A stretch of 64,000 bases of DNA, from NCBI RefSeq assembly GCF_025716945.1, contig NZ_JAOVZT010000003.1:273898-337897 (forward strand), given 5' to 3'. The position numbers were made by a program, and so were the translations under genes. The stretch's first letter is position 1. Each line of letters opens with the position of its first letter. Of the stretch, positions 1 through 7,736 are shown in pieces. Below the pieces are notes generated by a model. That model did not search any database. It was given only the letters and a program-made list of their open reading frames with translations, and was not told the DNA's origin. Origin of the DNA: Geodermatophilus sp. YIM 151500. Its GTDB lineage: Bacteria; Actinomycetota; Actinomycetes; Mycobacteriales; Geodermatophilaceae.

Positions 1-60
1 GCCCCGCGACCGCTCTCCGGCAGCAGAATGGACCAGCACACCCCGACCGATGGGATCGTC

Positions 61-330
61 ATGACCGCCGTGAAGACGTGGAACGTTCAGGTCGACATCG
101 ACGAGGACGAGGGCCGCACCCGTGCGGTCGCCCGGCTGAGCACGGGCGGAGACCAGTCGCTCACCGCTACCGGGCTCGCGCGGCTCAACCCCGCCGACCG
201 CGATGTCCCGAAGATCGGGGACGAGCTGGCCGTGGCGCGCGCGCTGTCGGAGCTGGGGCACCTCCTGCTCGACGTCGCCGCCCGGGACATCGAGCAGAGC
301 AGCGGTGTGCCGGCCCATCCCGTGCTGTGA
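61..330 (+). CDS. DUF1876 domain-containing protein
   Basis: Encodes 89 residues if started at ATG 61. The conserved core is a TWNVQVDIDEDEGRTRA strand followed by ARLNPADRDVPKIGDELA and a helix with ALSELGHLLLD, which matches the small DUF1876 family common in actinomycetes. An in-frame ATG at 28 would add 11 residues that do not look like the family, so the later start is preferred. The family has no established biochemical role. The protein is soluble and acidic, with no signal peptide or membrane segment. Its upstream context lies outside the window, and the next gene is convergent. Confidence 0.8.
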   Translation: MTAVKTWNVQVDIDEDEGRTRAVARLSTGGDQSLTATGLARLNPADRDVPKIGDELAVARALSELGHLLLDVAARDIEQSSGVPAHPVL

Positions 331-432
331 CGTCGTGGGGCGCCGGCCGGGACCGGCCCTGACCTCCACCGCCGACGCCCATGCTCCGTCGGGCGGTCCC
401 GGGCCGCCCGCGACGAGGCGGGCCGGCCGGCG

Positions 433-840
433 CTACACCGGCAGCCGGCTCGCCCGGCGCAGCGCGGCCAACCCGTCGGCAGTGCCCGGCCAGTGCCGCT
501 CCACCGCCGACGCGCCGGCGCGGCGGACCACCGAGCGCAGCACCAGAGCGGCCACGATCGCGTCGTCGGCGTGGCCCAGCACCGGCACGAAGTCGGGCAC
601 CAGGTCGATCGGTACCACCAGGTAGGCCAGCAGCAGCCACAGCCGCACCCGCACGCCGCGCGGCAGGGTGCCGTCGGCGGCCAGCCGGCGCACCAACCGG
701 AGCACGTCGGGCAGCAGCCGCAGCAGCTCGCGCGCGCGCATCGCGTCCGGGCGGTGGGTCCACAGCACCACCATCAGCACCGACCAGCACAGCAGCAGGC
801 CGCCCCCCACCCCGACCAGCGTCTGCGCCCAGCCCGGCAT
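433..840 (-). CDS. DUF1232 (YkvA-like) membrane protein
   Basis: Encodes 135 residues. An N-terminal hydrophobic segment (about residues 8-27) is followed by a basic helix-rich stretch. The DUF1232 hallmark comes near residues 69-95: a second hydrophobic helix reading LAYLVVPIDLVPDFVPVLG and then an acidic turn (HADDAIVAAL). The C-terminus is basic and probably cytoplasmic. Function in the family is unknown. The ATG at 840 is the first that gives the hydrophobic N-terminus. It lies 143 bases downstream of the cation exchanger gene on the same strand, so it could be read through from the PQQ operon, but nothing indicates a shared role. Confidence 0.8.
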   Translation of the reverse strand: MPGWAQTLVGVGGGLLLCWSVLMVVLWTHRPDAMRARELLRLLPDVLRLVRRLAADGTLPRGVRVRLWLLLAYLVVPIDLVPDFVPVLGHADDAIVAALVLRSVVRRAGASAVERHWPGTADGLAALRRASRLPV

Positions 841-983
841 GCCGCCGTCCCTCCCATCGTCCCGGTCGGCGAGCTCACCTCGAGCCCGCGGCGGTCGTCG
901 GCCGCCACCTTTACCGGCGCCGCCCGGTGAGCATGACACCGGCCGGCACGGGCGGGACGGGTGCCGTGCCGGTGGCGACGACG

Positions 984-2066
984 TCAGTCCAGCTCGACCG
1001 GTGCCCCGCCGAACGCGACCAGGCTGACGACCCAGTACGCGGCGTAGAGCGTCAGCAGGACGACGCCGTGCCGGCGCTGGAGCCGGCCGGTGGAGAGCAG
1101 GTAGGCCGCGAGGACGGTGAGGGCCACGAGCGCGGGCAGGTGCCAGGCGAGCACGTCCGGGCCCACGACGATGCCGCCGGCCAGGAGGGTGATGCCCAGC
1201 TTCCCGGTGACCGAGAAGACGACGCTGCCGATGACATTGCCGACCCCGATCTCCGGCACACCCTTCCGGAACGGCTCGACCGTGAGGAAGAGGTCCTCGA
1301 GGGTCAGCACGGCGGTGACGATCGTCGCGCCGAAGACCGTGCCCTCGAGCCCGTAGGTCTCCAGGATCCCCTCGGTCCCCAGGCTCGTGGTCGCCGCGCC
1401 GACGACGAGCCCGGCGAGGGCGAGCACGGCCAGCCCGAGATGGGCCCACCCGGGCAGCGCCCGGGGGGCGAACCGCATGTCGTCGACGATCCGCCGCTCC
1501 GGGCCGGGGTCGGCCCAGGCCCCTCCCCCGTCGGGTCGGTAGGTCCGCGGCTGCCCGGGCGGCACGCCCGGCGCCGACCCGCCGACAGCGGCCGCTTCGA
1601 ACACCTCCTCGTCGCGGAACACCGGGACGCTCCTGCGGCACTCCCGGACGACGACGTAGGCGACGAACAGGACGAACAGGCCGAGGAGCACCAGGCCGTC
1701 GGAGACGGCGAGCGGCCCGGTCAGCGTGAACCCGACCATCACCAGGGGCGCGGCGGCGAGCAGGACGAGGTAGTCACGCGGGACGGCGACCCTGCACGGC
1801 GCCAGGAGCGCGGCGAGCGCGAGGACGATCCCGGTGAACGACAGCGCCGTCCCGACGGCGACGCCGAGCGCCACCCCGCTGAGGTCCTCCAGGTTCAACG
1901 CGACGCCGAGGGTGACGTCGTCGAACTCGATCCCGGTGAAGACGACGGCGAGCAGGAACAACGGGACCCGGAGGCCGCGCGCCGCCCCGACGAGGTGGGC
2001 GATCAGTCCCTCGGCGCTGACGATCAGCAGCGTCGCCCCCGAGACGAAGACGAAGATCGAGGTCAT
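984..2066 (-). CDS. CaCA-family sodium/calcium-type cation exchanger
   Basis: Encodes a 360-residue polytopic membrane protein with roughly ten hydrophobic segments, split by a hydrophilic loop (about residues 145-190, rich in Gly/Pro). Each half holds an alpha-repeat-like motif: TGIEFDDVTLGVA in the first half, and LTLEDLFL followed by EIGVGNVIGSVVFSV in the second. These resemble the acidic and GN(V/I)IGS signatures of Ca2+/cation antiporters. The ATG overlaps the pqqE stop by four bases (ATGA), so it should be co-translated with PQQ biosynthesis. That suggests a link to the metal used with PQQ (Ca2+ or a lanthanide), an inference from context only. Direction of transport and ion are not readable from the sequence. 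Confidence 0.8.
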   Translation of the reverse strand: MTSIFVFVSGATLLIVSAEGLIAHLVGAARGLRVPLFLLAVVFTGIEFDDVTLGVALNLEDLSGVALGVAVGTALSFTGIVLALAALLAPCRVAVPRDYLVLLAAAPLVMVGFTLTGPLAVSDGLVLLGLFVLFVAYVVVRECRRSVPVFRDEEVFEAAAVGGSAPGVPPGQPRTYRPDGGGAWADPGPERRIVDDMRFAPRALPGWAHLGLAVLALAGLVVGAATTSLGTEGILETYGLEGTVFGATIVTAVLTLEDLFLTVEPFRKGVPEIGVGNVIGSVVFSVTGKLGITLLAGGIVVGPDVLAWHLPALVALTVLAAYLLSTGRLQRRHGVVLLTLYAAYWVVSLVAFGGAPVELD

Positions 2067-3184
2067 GCCCGTGCGCCCACCCGCCCGGTAGCGTGCGGCC
2101 GCCGGGGGCTCATCGGCGCGTCCCGCGGACCGGGACCGTCGTCGGCCGCGCGCACCGCGTCGGCCACGATCCCGTGGTCCGGCGAGAGGTGGCAGACCGG
2201 GTCCGTGCGGGCGGCGTCGCCGGTGAGCAGGAACGCCTGGCACCGGCAGCCGCCGAAGTCCAGCTCACGGCGTTCGCAGCTCCGGCACGGTTCGGGCATC
2301 CAGTCGGTGCCGCGGAACCGCTGGAACGCCGGTGACCGCTCCCAGATCCACGCCAGGGGGTGGTCCCGCACGTTCGCCCGGGGCAGGGGAAGGGTGTGCG
2401 CCGCCGGGCAGGGCAGGACGTCGCCGCTCGGGATGACGGTGAGCTGCCGGCGGCCCCAGCCGCCCATGCAGGGCTTGGGATAGCGGCCGTGGTAGTCGGG
2501 CAGCACGTAGATGATCTCCATGCGTCCGGCCAGCCGTTCGCGGGCAGCGCGCACCACGACCTCGGCGCGTTCCACCTGGGCCCGGCTCGGCAGGAGGGCG
2601 CCCCGGTTGCGCAGGGCCCAGCCGTAGTACTGGGTGTTGGCCAGCTCGATCCGGTCGGCTCCCAGGTCCTCGGCGAGGGCGAGGATGCCGGCGATCCGGT
2701 CGAGGTTGTGCCGGTGGAGCACGACGTTGAGCGTGAGCGGCCAGCCCAGCTCCTTCACCAGCCGCGCCGCCGCCACCTTGCGCTCGAACGACGGCGTCCC
2801 GGCGATGCGGTCGTTCAGGGCGGGCTCGTCGGCCTGGATGCTGATCTGCACGTGGTCGAGGCCGGCGGCGCGCAGTTCTTCGGCGCGTCGGGGCGTCAGC
2901 CCCGACGCGCTGGTGATCAGGTTGGTGTACAGGCCCAGCTCAACGGCGGTGCGGATGATCTCGGCGAGGTCGCGACGCAGCAGCGGTTCACCGCCGGACA
3001 GGTGCAGCTGCAGCACGCCCAGCTCCCGGGCCTGGGCCAGCACCCGCTGCCACTCCACCGTGGTCAGCTCGTCGCGGTAGGACGCGAGCTCGACCGGGTT
3101 GGAGCAGTACGGGCAGTGCAGCGGGCAGCCGTAGGTGAGCTCGGCCAGCAGCCCGAACGGCCTGTCCACGCCTGAGCTAGCCAC
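2063..3184 (-). CDS. pqqE: PqqE, radical SAM PqqA peptide cyclase
   Basis: Encodes a 373-residue radical SAM enzyme. With PqqD it joins the Glu and Tyr side chains of PqqA, the first step of PQQ synthesis. The CX3CX2C cluster motif is at C20, C24 and C27, followed by the SAM-binding SGGEPLLR. C-terminal SPASM-type cysteines for auxiliary clusters are present, including KPCMGG and a C-x2-C-x9-C-x-C group near residue 310. The GTG start lies inside the last codons of pqqD (8-base overlap). The stop overlaps the exchanger start. About 40 residues after the last cysteine are low-complexity. Cytosolic. Family assignment is firm. Confidence 0.95.
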   Translation of the reverse strand: MASSGVDRPFGLLAELTYGCPLHCPYCSNPVELASYRDELTTVEWQRVLAQARELGVLQLHLSGGEPLLRRDLAEIIRTAVELGLYTNLITSASGLTPRRAEELRAAGLDHVQISIQADEPALNDRIAGTPSFERKVAAARLVKELGWPLTLNVVLHRHNLDRIAGILALAEDLGADRIELANTQYYGWALRNRGALLPSRAQVERAEVVVRAARERLAGRMEIIYVLPDYHGRYPKPCMGGWGRRQLTVIPSGDVLPCPAAHTLPLPRANVRDHPLAWIWERSPAFQRFRGTDWMPEPCRSCERRELDFGGCRCQAFLLTGDAARTDPVCHLSPDHGIVADAVRAADDGPGPRDAPMSPRRPHATGRVGARA

Positions 3185-3473
3185 GGCGCAGCTCCACCCA
3201 GCGCCGTGCCGTGAGGCGGTCGAGGAGGCACCGCACGTCCTCGCCGTCCACCCGGTCGTAGCGCCCGAGCAGGACGGTCACGATGTCGGCCACCGTGCGC
3301 TCCCCGTCGCACAGCTCGAGGACGGCGGCGGCCGTCCCGTTCAGGACGGTGACCGACTCCGGCGTCAGCAGCACGTGCCGCTCCCGCGCCGGGTCGAAGG
3401 TGAGCCGCACGTGGGGAGCCAGGCGCGGCCGGTCGGCCCTGCTACTCGTCTGGGTAGGCCCGGTCGATGGCAT
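3177..3473 (-). CDS. pqqD: PqqD, PqqA peptide chaperone
   Basis: Encodes a 98-residue winged-helix RRE-type protein that binds the PqqA precursor and presents it to PqqE. The family core is visible: [43 protein letters not shown], then [12 protein letters not shown]. The start at ATG 3473 lies inside pqqC (32-base overlap). A shorter start is possible because the first 15 residues are not conserved-looking, but no other ATG is available. It sits between pqqC and pqqE in the standard order and overlaps both, which suggests coupled synthesis of the cyclase pair. Confidence 0.93.
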   Translation of the reverse strand: MPSTGPTQTSSRADRPRLAPHVRLTFDPARERHVLLTPESVTVLNGTAAAVLELCDGERTVADIVTVLLGRYDRVDGEDVRCLLDRLTARRWVELRRG

Positions 3474-4170
3474 CCAGCATGCTCCACAGGACGTCGCACT
3501 TGAAGGACAGCGCCGCCACGGCAGCGGCCTGCTGGTCGGGGGTCCGGCAGTGCTCCGTCACCACCTGCAGGGCGTGCTCGGAGTCGCGCGGGGCCTGCGT
3601 CAGCCGGGCCCGGAAGTAGGCGAGCCCGGCCGGGTCGATCCAGGTGTAGTGGCGCTCGAAGGCGGCCAACCGGTCGGCCATGAGATCGGGCGCGAACAGC
3701 TCGGTGAGCGAGGAGGCCACCGCCTCGACCCACGGCCGCGTTCGCGCGAAGGTGACGTAGGCGTCGACGGCGAACCGCACCCCGGGGACGACGTGCCGCT
3801 CGTCCTCCACCTCCTCCCGGGTCAGCCCCACCGCCTCGCCCAGCCGCAGCCATGCCTCGATGCCACCTGCCTCGGTGCCACCTGCCGCGGTGCCGCCGTG
3901 GCCGTCGGCCGTGCCGTCGTGGTCGTGGATGCGCCGGATCCAGCGCCGCCGGACGTCCCGGTCGGGGCAGTTGGCGAGGATCGCGGCGTCCTTGCGCGGG
4001 ATGCTGGCCTGGTAGTGGAACCGGTTCGCCACCCAGCCCCGGATCTGCGGCGGCCCGAGCTCGCCCGCGACCATCCTCCGGGAGAAGGGGTGCTGGTCGT
4101 GGTAGCGCCGTGCCTGCGCCCGCAGCGCGGCCACGAAGCCGTCGGTCGCCGTGTCGGGTGGAGTCACCAC
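3442..4170 (-). CDS. pqqC: PqqC, pyrroloquinoline-quinone synthase
   Basis: Encodes a 242-residue cofactorless oxidase that performs the final ring closure and oxidation to PQQ. Recognisable blocks are [52 protein letters not shown] and [15 protein letters not shown]. Between DHDG and GIEAWL the protein carries about ten extra residues built from near-repeats of a GGTEA unit, which maps to a 15-base tandem repeat. Family members normally have a short loop there. The GTG start at 4170 leaves only four bases after the pqqB stop. All landmark residues appear intact, so the enzyme is probably active despite the insertion. Confidence 0.93.
   Translation of the reverse strand: MVTPPDTATDGFVAALRAQARRYHDQHPFSRRMVAGELGPPQIRGWVANRFHYQASIPRKDAAILANCPDRDVRRRWIRRIHDHDGTADGHGGTAAGGTEAGGIEAWLRLGEAVGLTREEVEDERHVVPGVRFAVDAYVTFARTRPWVEAVASSLTELFAPDLMADRLAAFERHYTWIDPAGLAYFRARLTQAPRDSEHALQVVTEHCRTPDQQAAAVAALSFKCDVLWSMLDAIDRAYPDE
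3859..3903 (-). repeat. 15-base tandem repeat inside pqqC
   Basis: Three adjacent 15-base units (3859-3873, 3874-3888, 3889-3903) differ at a few positions. In the pqqC frame they encode [10 protein letters not shown] and EAGGI. Because the unit is a multiple of three, the expansion keeps the frame and lengthens one loop of PqqC. It looks like a slippage product that could vary between strains. Confidence 0.75.
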
Positions 4171-4174
4171 GGCC

Positions 4175-5071
4175 TCACACCTGGATCTCGAGCCCGTCCA
4201 CGGCCACCTCCATGCCGTGCTGCTCGACGGTGCGACGCTCCGGCGCGTCCTCGAGCAGGATCGGGTTGGTGTTGTTGACGTGCGTGTAGACCTTCCGCGC
4301 GATCGGGAGCCGTGAGAGACGCTCGAGGCTCCCGTCCGGGCCGGCGATCGGCAGGTGGCCCATCTCCCGCGCCGTCCGGCTCCCCACGCCCAACCGGACC
4401 AGCTCGTCGTCGGACCAGCACGTGCCGTCGACGAGCAGGCACGCGCACCCGTCGAGCTGCTCGCGCACGCCGGTCGTCAGGTCCTGCACCGCCGGCAGGT
4501 GGACCAGCACCCTCCCGCTGCGCCCGTCGGTCAGGCGATAACCGACGACGCGTCCCTTCTCGTCCCCGGTGCCGAAGCGAGCCCTCTTCGTCGTGGGGAC
4601 GTCGAAGGCGCGGTACGACAGTCCGCCGCCCAGCGGCACGTCCACCCCGGGCACGACCGGTCGCCACGTCACCGGGCAGTAGGCCTCGAGCGTGCGCAGC
4701 AGCCCGGTCCCGTGGTGCAGCACGTCGTGGGTCGCCTCGGTCGAGTGGACGACGAGACCACCCGCCTCGCGCAGCAGCAGCAGACCGAGCGTGTGGTCGA
4801 GCTCCGCGTCCGTGAGCAGCACCGCCTCCACCGGGACCGCCCGGCTCGCGGCGGTGGGGTGCAGGGCGGGGAAGGCCGCCAGCTGGGCGTGGACGTCGGG
4901 CGAGGCGTTGACCAGGAACCAGCTCCGCCGGTCGGGGCTCACCGCGATCGACGACTGCGTGCGGGGCCGGGCGGGCCGGGATCCGTCCCGCACCGCACGG
5001 CAGCAGGGGCACGCGCAGTTCCACTGCGGGAACCCGCCGCCCGCTGCCGACCCCAGCACCCGCACCCACAT
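4175..5071 (-). CDS. pqqB: PqqB, PQQ biosynthesis hydroxylase
   Basis: Encodes a 298-residue metallo-beta-lactamase-fold protein of the PqqB family, reported to hydroxylate the cyclised Glu-Tyr intermediate. It opens with [16 protein letters not shown], then a cysteine cluster C19-A-C21-P-C23-C and the conserved LVNASPDV. It continues with [18 protein letters not shown] (metal-site region) and ends with [16 protein letters not shown]. The ATG at 5071 is chosen because the family begins directly with this strand, and longer in-frame upstream starts read into unrelated sequence. It is 110 bases downstream of pqqA with a hairpin between them, and 4 bases upstream of pqqC. Confidence 0.94.
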   Translation of the reverse strand: MWVRVLGSAAGGGFPQWNCACPCCRAVRDGSRPARPRTQSSIAVSPDRRSWFLVNASPDVHAQLAAFPALHPTAASRAVPVEAVLLTDAELDHTLGLLLLREAGGLVVHSTEATHDVLHHGTGLLRTLEAYCPVTWRPVVPGVDVPLGGGLSYRAFDVPTTKRARFGTGDEKGRVVGYRLTDGRSGRVLVHLPAVQDLTTGVREQLDGCACLLVDGTCWSDDELVRLGVGSRTAREMGHLPIAGPDGSLERLSRLPIARKVYTHVNNTNPILLEDAPERRTVEQHGMEVAVDGLEIQV

Positions 5072-5121
5072 GCTCACCGGTCCCTCGACGTCCGGTCGTC
5101 CGCGTCGGCCCCCGGAGTCGG

Positions 5122-5157
5122 GACGGGGCGCCGAGCGGTGTCGCCCGACGCCCCGTC
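5122..5157 (-). promoter_or_regulatory. Stem-loop between pqqA and pqqB
   Basis: A perfect 9-base stem (5122-5130, GACGGGGCG, with 5149-5157) closes an 18-base loop in the 110-base gap between pqqA and pqqB. There is no T-tract, so it is more likely a partial terminator or RNA-stabilising element than a full stop. In studied PQQ operons pqqA mRNA exceeds that of the enzyme genes, and a hairpin here would give that outcome. This role is inference. Confidence 0.45.
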
Positions 5158-5181
5158 GGTCCGGGGCCGAACCCCGTCCGT

Positions 5182-5304
5182 CTACTCCCGGTCGTCCGCG
5201 ATCCCCATGTAGGCCGTCACCTCGGCGGACACCGGGATCTCCTCGAACGCCGGAGGCTCCCACTCCGGTCGCTGGGCCTGCGGGACAGAGCTCTCGTGCT
5301 CCAT
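5182..5304 (-). CDS. pqqA: PqqA, PQQ precursor peptide
   Basis: Encodes a 40-residue ribosomal peptide that supplies both amino acids of PQQ. The diagnostic E-x3-Y pair is E28 and Y32 in SAEVTAYMGIADDRE. The preceding residues (PEWEPPAFEEIPVSAE) form the leader recognised by PqqD/PqqE. It is longer than the 23-29-residue proteobacterial peptides. A strong Shine-Dalgarno (GGGGGGAGGTGA) overlaps the stop codon of the dehydrogenase gene, five bases upstream, so precursor synthesis is tied to that of the enzyme that uses PQQ. Confidence 0.93.
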   Translation of the reverse strand: MEHESSVPQAQRPEWEPPAFEEIPVSAEVTAYMGIADDRE

Positions 5305-5309
5305 GCTCG

Positions 5310-7025
5310 TCACCTCCCCCCGGCGGACTCGACGCCTTCGGGCAGGGAGAAGACGAACATCGCCTGTCCGTGGGGGCCGCCCATCATCCCGGGCAGGAAT
5401 CCCTCGACCCAGGCCCCCCAGCCGACCGGCACGGCGATGTACTGCTTGCCGTCGATGCTGTAGGTGCTCGGGCTGCTGTGGTGGCCGCTGCCGCAGTTGA
5501 ACTGCCACAGCATCTCGCCGCTGCGGGCGTCGAGCGCGACGAACTGGCCGGCCGGCGTGCCGGCGAACACCAGGCCGCCCCCCGTGGCCAGCACGGAGGC
5601 GCACATCGGCAGGTCGTTGCGCCAGCGCCACACCTCCTGGCCGGTGGCCGGGTCGAACGCCGACACGGACCCCGCCATGTCCTCGGCGTCGACGATGACC
5701 GCCGCGCCCCAGTACGGGATGCTCTCCTTGAACTCCCGGCGACGGCGGGCGACCCTCGCACCGGTGTCCTGCACCGGCACGTAGAACAGGCCCGTCTCCG
5801 GGCTGTACGCGGCGTGCGTCCACTCCTTGGCGCCGGCCGGCCCGGGGTAGAAGTGGACCTCCTCCCCCTCCTTGTCCGGGTAGATCCTCGGCGTCACCGC
5901 GCCGTCGGGGCTGATCTCGCCCCACGTGATCCGGTCGACGAACGGGAAGATCCGCACGCGCTCGCCGTTGGTGCGGTCCAGGACGAAGCAGTACCCGTTC
6001 TTGTCGAAGTGGGCCAGCAGCTTCCGGCCGTCCTGCTCGAACAGGATGCACTCCATGTTCGAGTCGTAGTCCCACAGGTCGTGCGGCGTGCACTGGTAGT
6101 GCCAGCGGATCTCGCCGGTGTCGGCGTCCACGGCGATCACGCTGTCGGTGTGGAGGTTGGCGCCCGGACGGATCTCCCCGTCGAAGTCGGGTGCCGGGTT
6201 GCCGGTGCCCCAGTACAGGAGGTTGGTCTCCTGGTCGAAGGTGCCCGTGATCCAGCAGTTGCCACCGCCCCGCGCCCAGGCCTCACCCTCGGCGGGCCAG
6301 GTCTCCGACCCCGGCTCGCCGGGCTTGGGGATCGTGTAGCAGCGCCAGACCCGTTCCCCGGTCCCCACGTCGTAGGCGTCGAGGTGGCCGCGCACGCCGA
6401 ACTCCCCACCGGAGCTCCCGACGACCACCCGGTCCTTGACGACCAGCGGAGCGACCGTGAGGCTCTCCCCGGCGCGCACGTCCCCGCTGGTCACGTCCCA
6501 GACGAGCGAGCCTGTGGTGGCGTCGAGCGCCAGAACGTGGGCGTTCAGGGTGCAGACGAAGACCTTGCCGTCGGCCACGGCGACCCCGCGGTTGACGTTG
6601 CCGCAGCACAGCGACGTGTCGAACGGGATCGCGTGCTTGTACTGCCACAGCAACTGCCCCGTCTTGGCGTCCAGGGCCCAGACCCAGCCGTCCCACCCGG
6701 ACACGTACATGACGCCGTCGACGACGATCGGGCAGTTCTCGAACGCATAGGTCGACTGGCCTGCGTGCAGTCCGTGCGGCGCGAAGCTGAACACCCACGC
6801 GGGGAGGAGGCGTGCGACGTTCTCCCTGTTGATCTCGTCCAGCGGGCTGTACCGCTGTCCGTCGTAGGTCCCGTAGTAGGTGAGCCAGTTCTGCGGCTCC
6901 GAGCGGGCGTCGAGGATGCGCTCGTACGTGACGTCCTGGGCCACCGGAGGCGCGTTTCCCGTCGCGGTCGTCAGGGAGCCGAAGTTCACGGCCGGTGGGG
7001 CCGGCCGGTACTCGATGGTGGTCAT
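5310..7025 (-). CDS. PQQ-dependent alcohol dehydrogenase, lanthanide-type (DYD) signature
   Basis: Encodes a 571-residue eight-bladed propeller quinoprotein alcohol dehydrogenase. It oxidises primary alcohols to aldehydes with PQQ. Visible features are adjacent cysteines C140-C141 that contact PQQ, E208 (GGEFGVRG), N276 (GTGNPAPD) and catalytic D319. D321 follows in WDYDS, and the extra Asp two residues after the catalytic one is the signature of XoxF/ExaF-type lanthanide enzymes. W-motifs such as LDAKTGQLLWQY recur through the chain. There is no signal peptide at the N-terminus although AGGAGCAG lies well placed before the ATG, so the start looks right and the location is puzzling. No cytochrome c domain is present. 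First-choice substrates cannot be read from the sequence. Confidence 0.92.
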   Translation of the reverse strand: MTTIEYRPAPPAVNFGSLTTATGNAPPVAQDVTYERILDARSEPQNWLTYYGTYDGQRYSPLDEINRENVARLLPAWVFSFAPHGLHAGQSTYAFENCPIVVDGVMYVSGWDGWVWALDAKTGQLLWQYKHAIPFDTSLCCGNVNRGVAVADGKVFVCTLNAHVLALDATTGSLVWDVTSGDVRAGESLTVAPLVVKDRVVVGSSGGEFGVRGHLDAYDVGTGERVWRCYTIPKPGEPGSETWPAEGEAWARGGGNCWITGTFDQETNLLYWGTGNPAPDFDGEIRPGANLHTDSVIAVDADTGEIRWHYQCTPHDLWDYDSNMECILFEQDGRKLLAHFDKNGYCFVLDRTNGERVRIFPFVDRITWGEISPDGAVTPRIYPDKEGEEVHFYPGPAGAKEWTHAAYSPETGLFYVPVQDTGARVARRRREFKESIPYWGAAVIVDAEDMAGSVSAFDPATGQEVWRWRNDLPMCASVLATGGGLVFAGTPAGQFVALDARSGEMLWQFNCGSGHHSSPSTYSIDGKQYIAVPVGWGAWVEGFLPGMMGGPHGQAMFVFSLPEGVESAGGR

Positions 7026-7038
7026 CGACTGCTCCTGT

Positions 7039-7512
7039 CTACGGTCGTGGCTGCGGCGGGCGGTCGAGCCGAGCCGACGCCGGGACGTCGCCCATCACGA
7101 CGATCGCGCCGATCAGACCCCGGCCCTCGTCGTTGCCGACGTTGGAGCTGAACCAGTAGTAGCCAGGGCCGTCGAGGACGACGTGGACGGTTCCCCGGGT
7201 GTAGTTCGGCAGCCAGACCCACTGGCTGTCACCGTTGCTCGGCACGAGCGCGCAGTGGGTGTTCTGGTCGTCGTTGAGGAACTCGATGTCGAGTTCGCCG
7301 CCGTGGGGCAGGACGAGGACCGAGGGGTCCCAGACGAGCTGGTCGGGGACGATCCGGATCGTGGCGGACATCCGTCCGTCGGGCCCCTCCTCGGCCTGCG
7401 CGACGTTGCCGGTCGCCAGCAACCGGCCCAGCGTCCCCTCGTTCTGCTTGTCCAACCCGAACCGGTGCAGCTGCTCGGATCGGTCCGGTGTGAGGGTGGT
7501 CAAGGACCTCAC
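7039..7512 (-). CDS. Cupredoxin-like PQQ-associated protein
   Basis: Encodes 157 residues and is the first gene of the PQQ operon, 13 bases upstream of the dehydrogenase. The C-terminal 100 residues have the pattern of a cupredoxin beta-barrel (IVPDQLVWDPSVLVLPHGG, DIEFLNDDQNTHCALV, PGYYWFSSNVGNDEGRGL, IGAIVVMG). The usual C-x2-H-x-M copper loop is replaced by SSNVGNDEGRG, so a type 1 copper site is unlikely. A group of such proteins next to PQQ dehydrogenases is known from mycobacteria (MSMEG_3727-like, from memory). It may be a structural or electron-transfer partner. No signal peptide is seen. The start is GTG 7512; a TTG three codons later, behind GGTGAGG, is an alternative. Confidence 0.75.
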   Translation of the reverse strand: MRSLTTLTPDRSEQLHRFGLDKQNEGTLGRLLATGNVAQAEEGPDGRMSATIRIVPDQLVWDPSVLVLPHGGELDIEFLNDDQNTHCALVPSNGDSQWVWLPNYTRGTVHVVLDGPGYYWFSSNVGNDEGRGLIGAIVVMGDVPASARLDRPPQPRP

Positions 7513-7520
7513 CTTCTCGT

Positions 7521-7578
7521 GGTCTTCGTGCTGCTCGGTCTTCGTGCTGCTCGGTCTTCGTGCTCGTCGGTCTCCGTG
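7521..7578. repeat. 16-base tandem repeats upstream of the PQQ operon
   Basis: Copies are at 7521-7536, 7537-7552 and 7553-7568, with a partial copy at 7569-7578. The unit is GGTCTTCGTGCTGCTC. The first two copies are identical, and the third ends CTCGTC. The array begins 9 bases upstream of the first operon gene, so it lies in the leader or promoter of that transcript. Confidence 0.85.
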
Positions 7579-7736
7579 ACGCGGGGACCGACGCGGTCCC
7601 TTCCCGTGGCCCGCGACGGTCGTGCCCGGGCGAGAGGTGGGACGGCGTCCTTCGCGCGATCGGCCCGTGGTGCCAGTGGCGCCTCCTCCCCGGCGGCAGC
7701 GCCTGCGTCCCCTCCCGGCTGCCGCGCCCGACGTCG

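Noticed and set aside
28-60. Longer form of the DUF1876 protein starting at 28
   Set aside because: The added 11 residues do not resemble the family, and ATG 61 gives the normal start.
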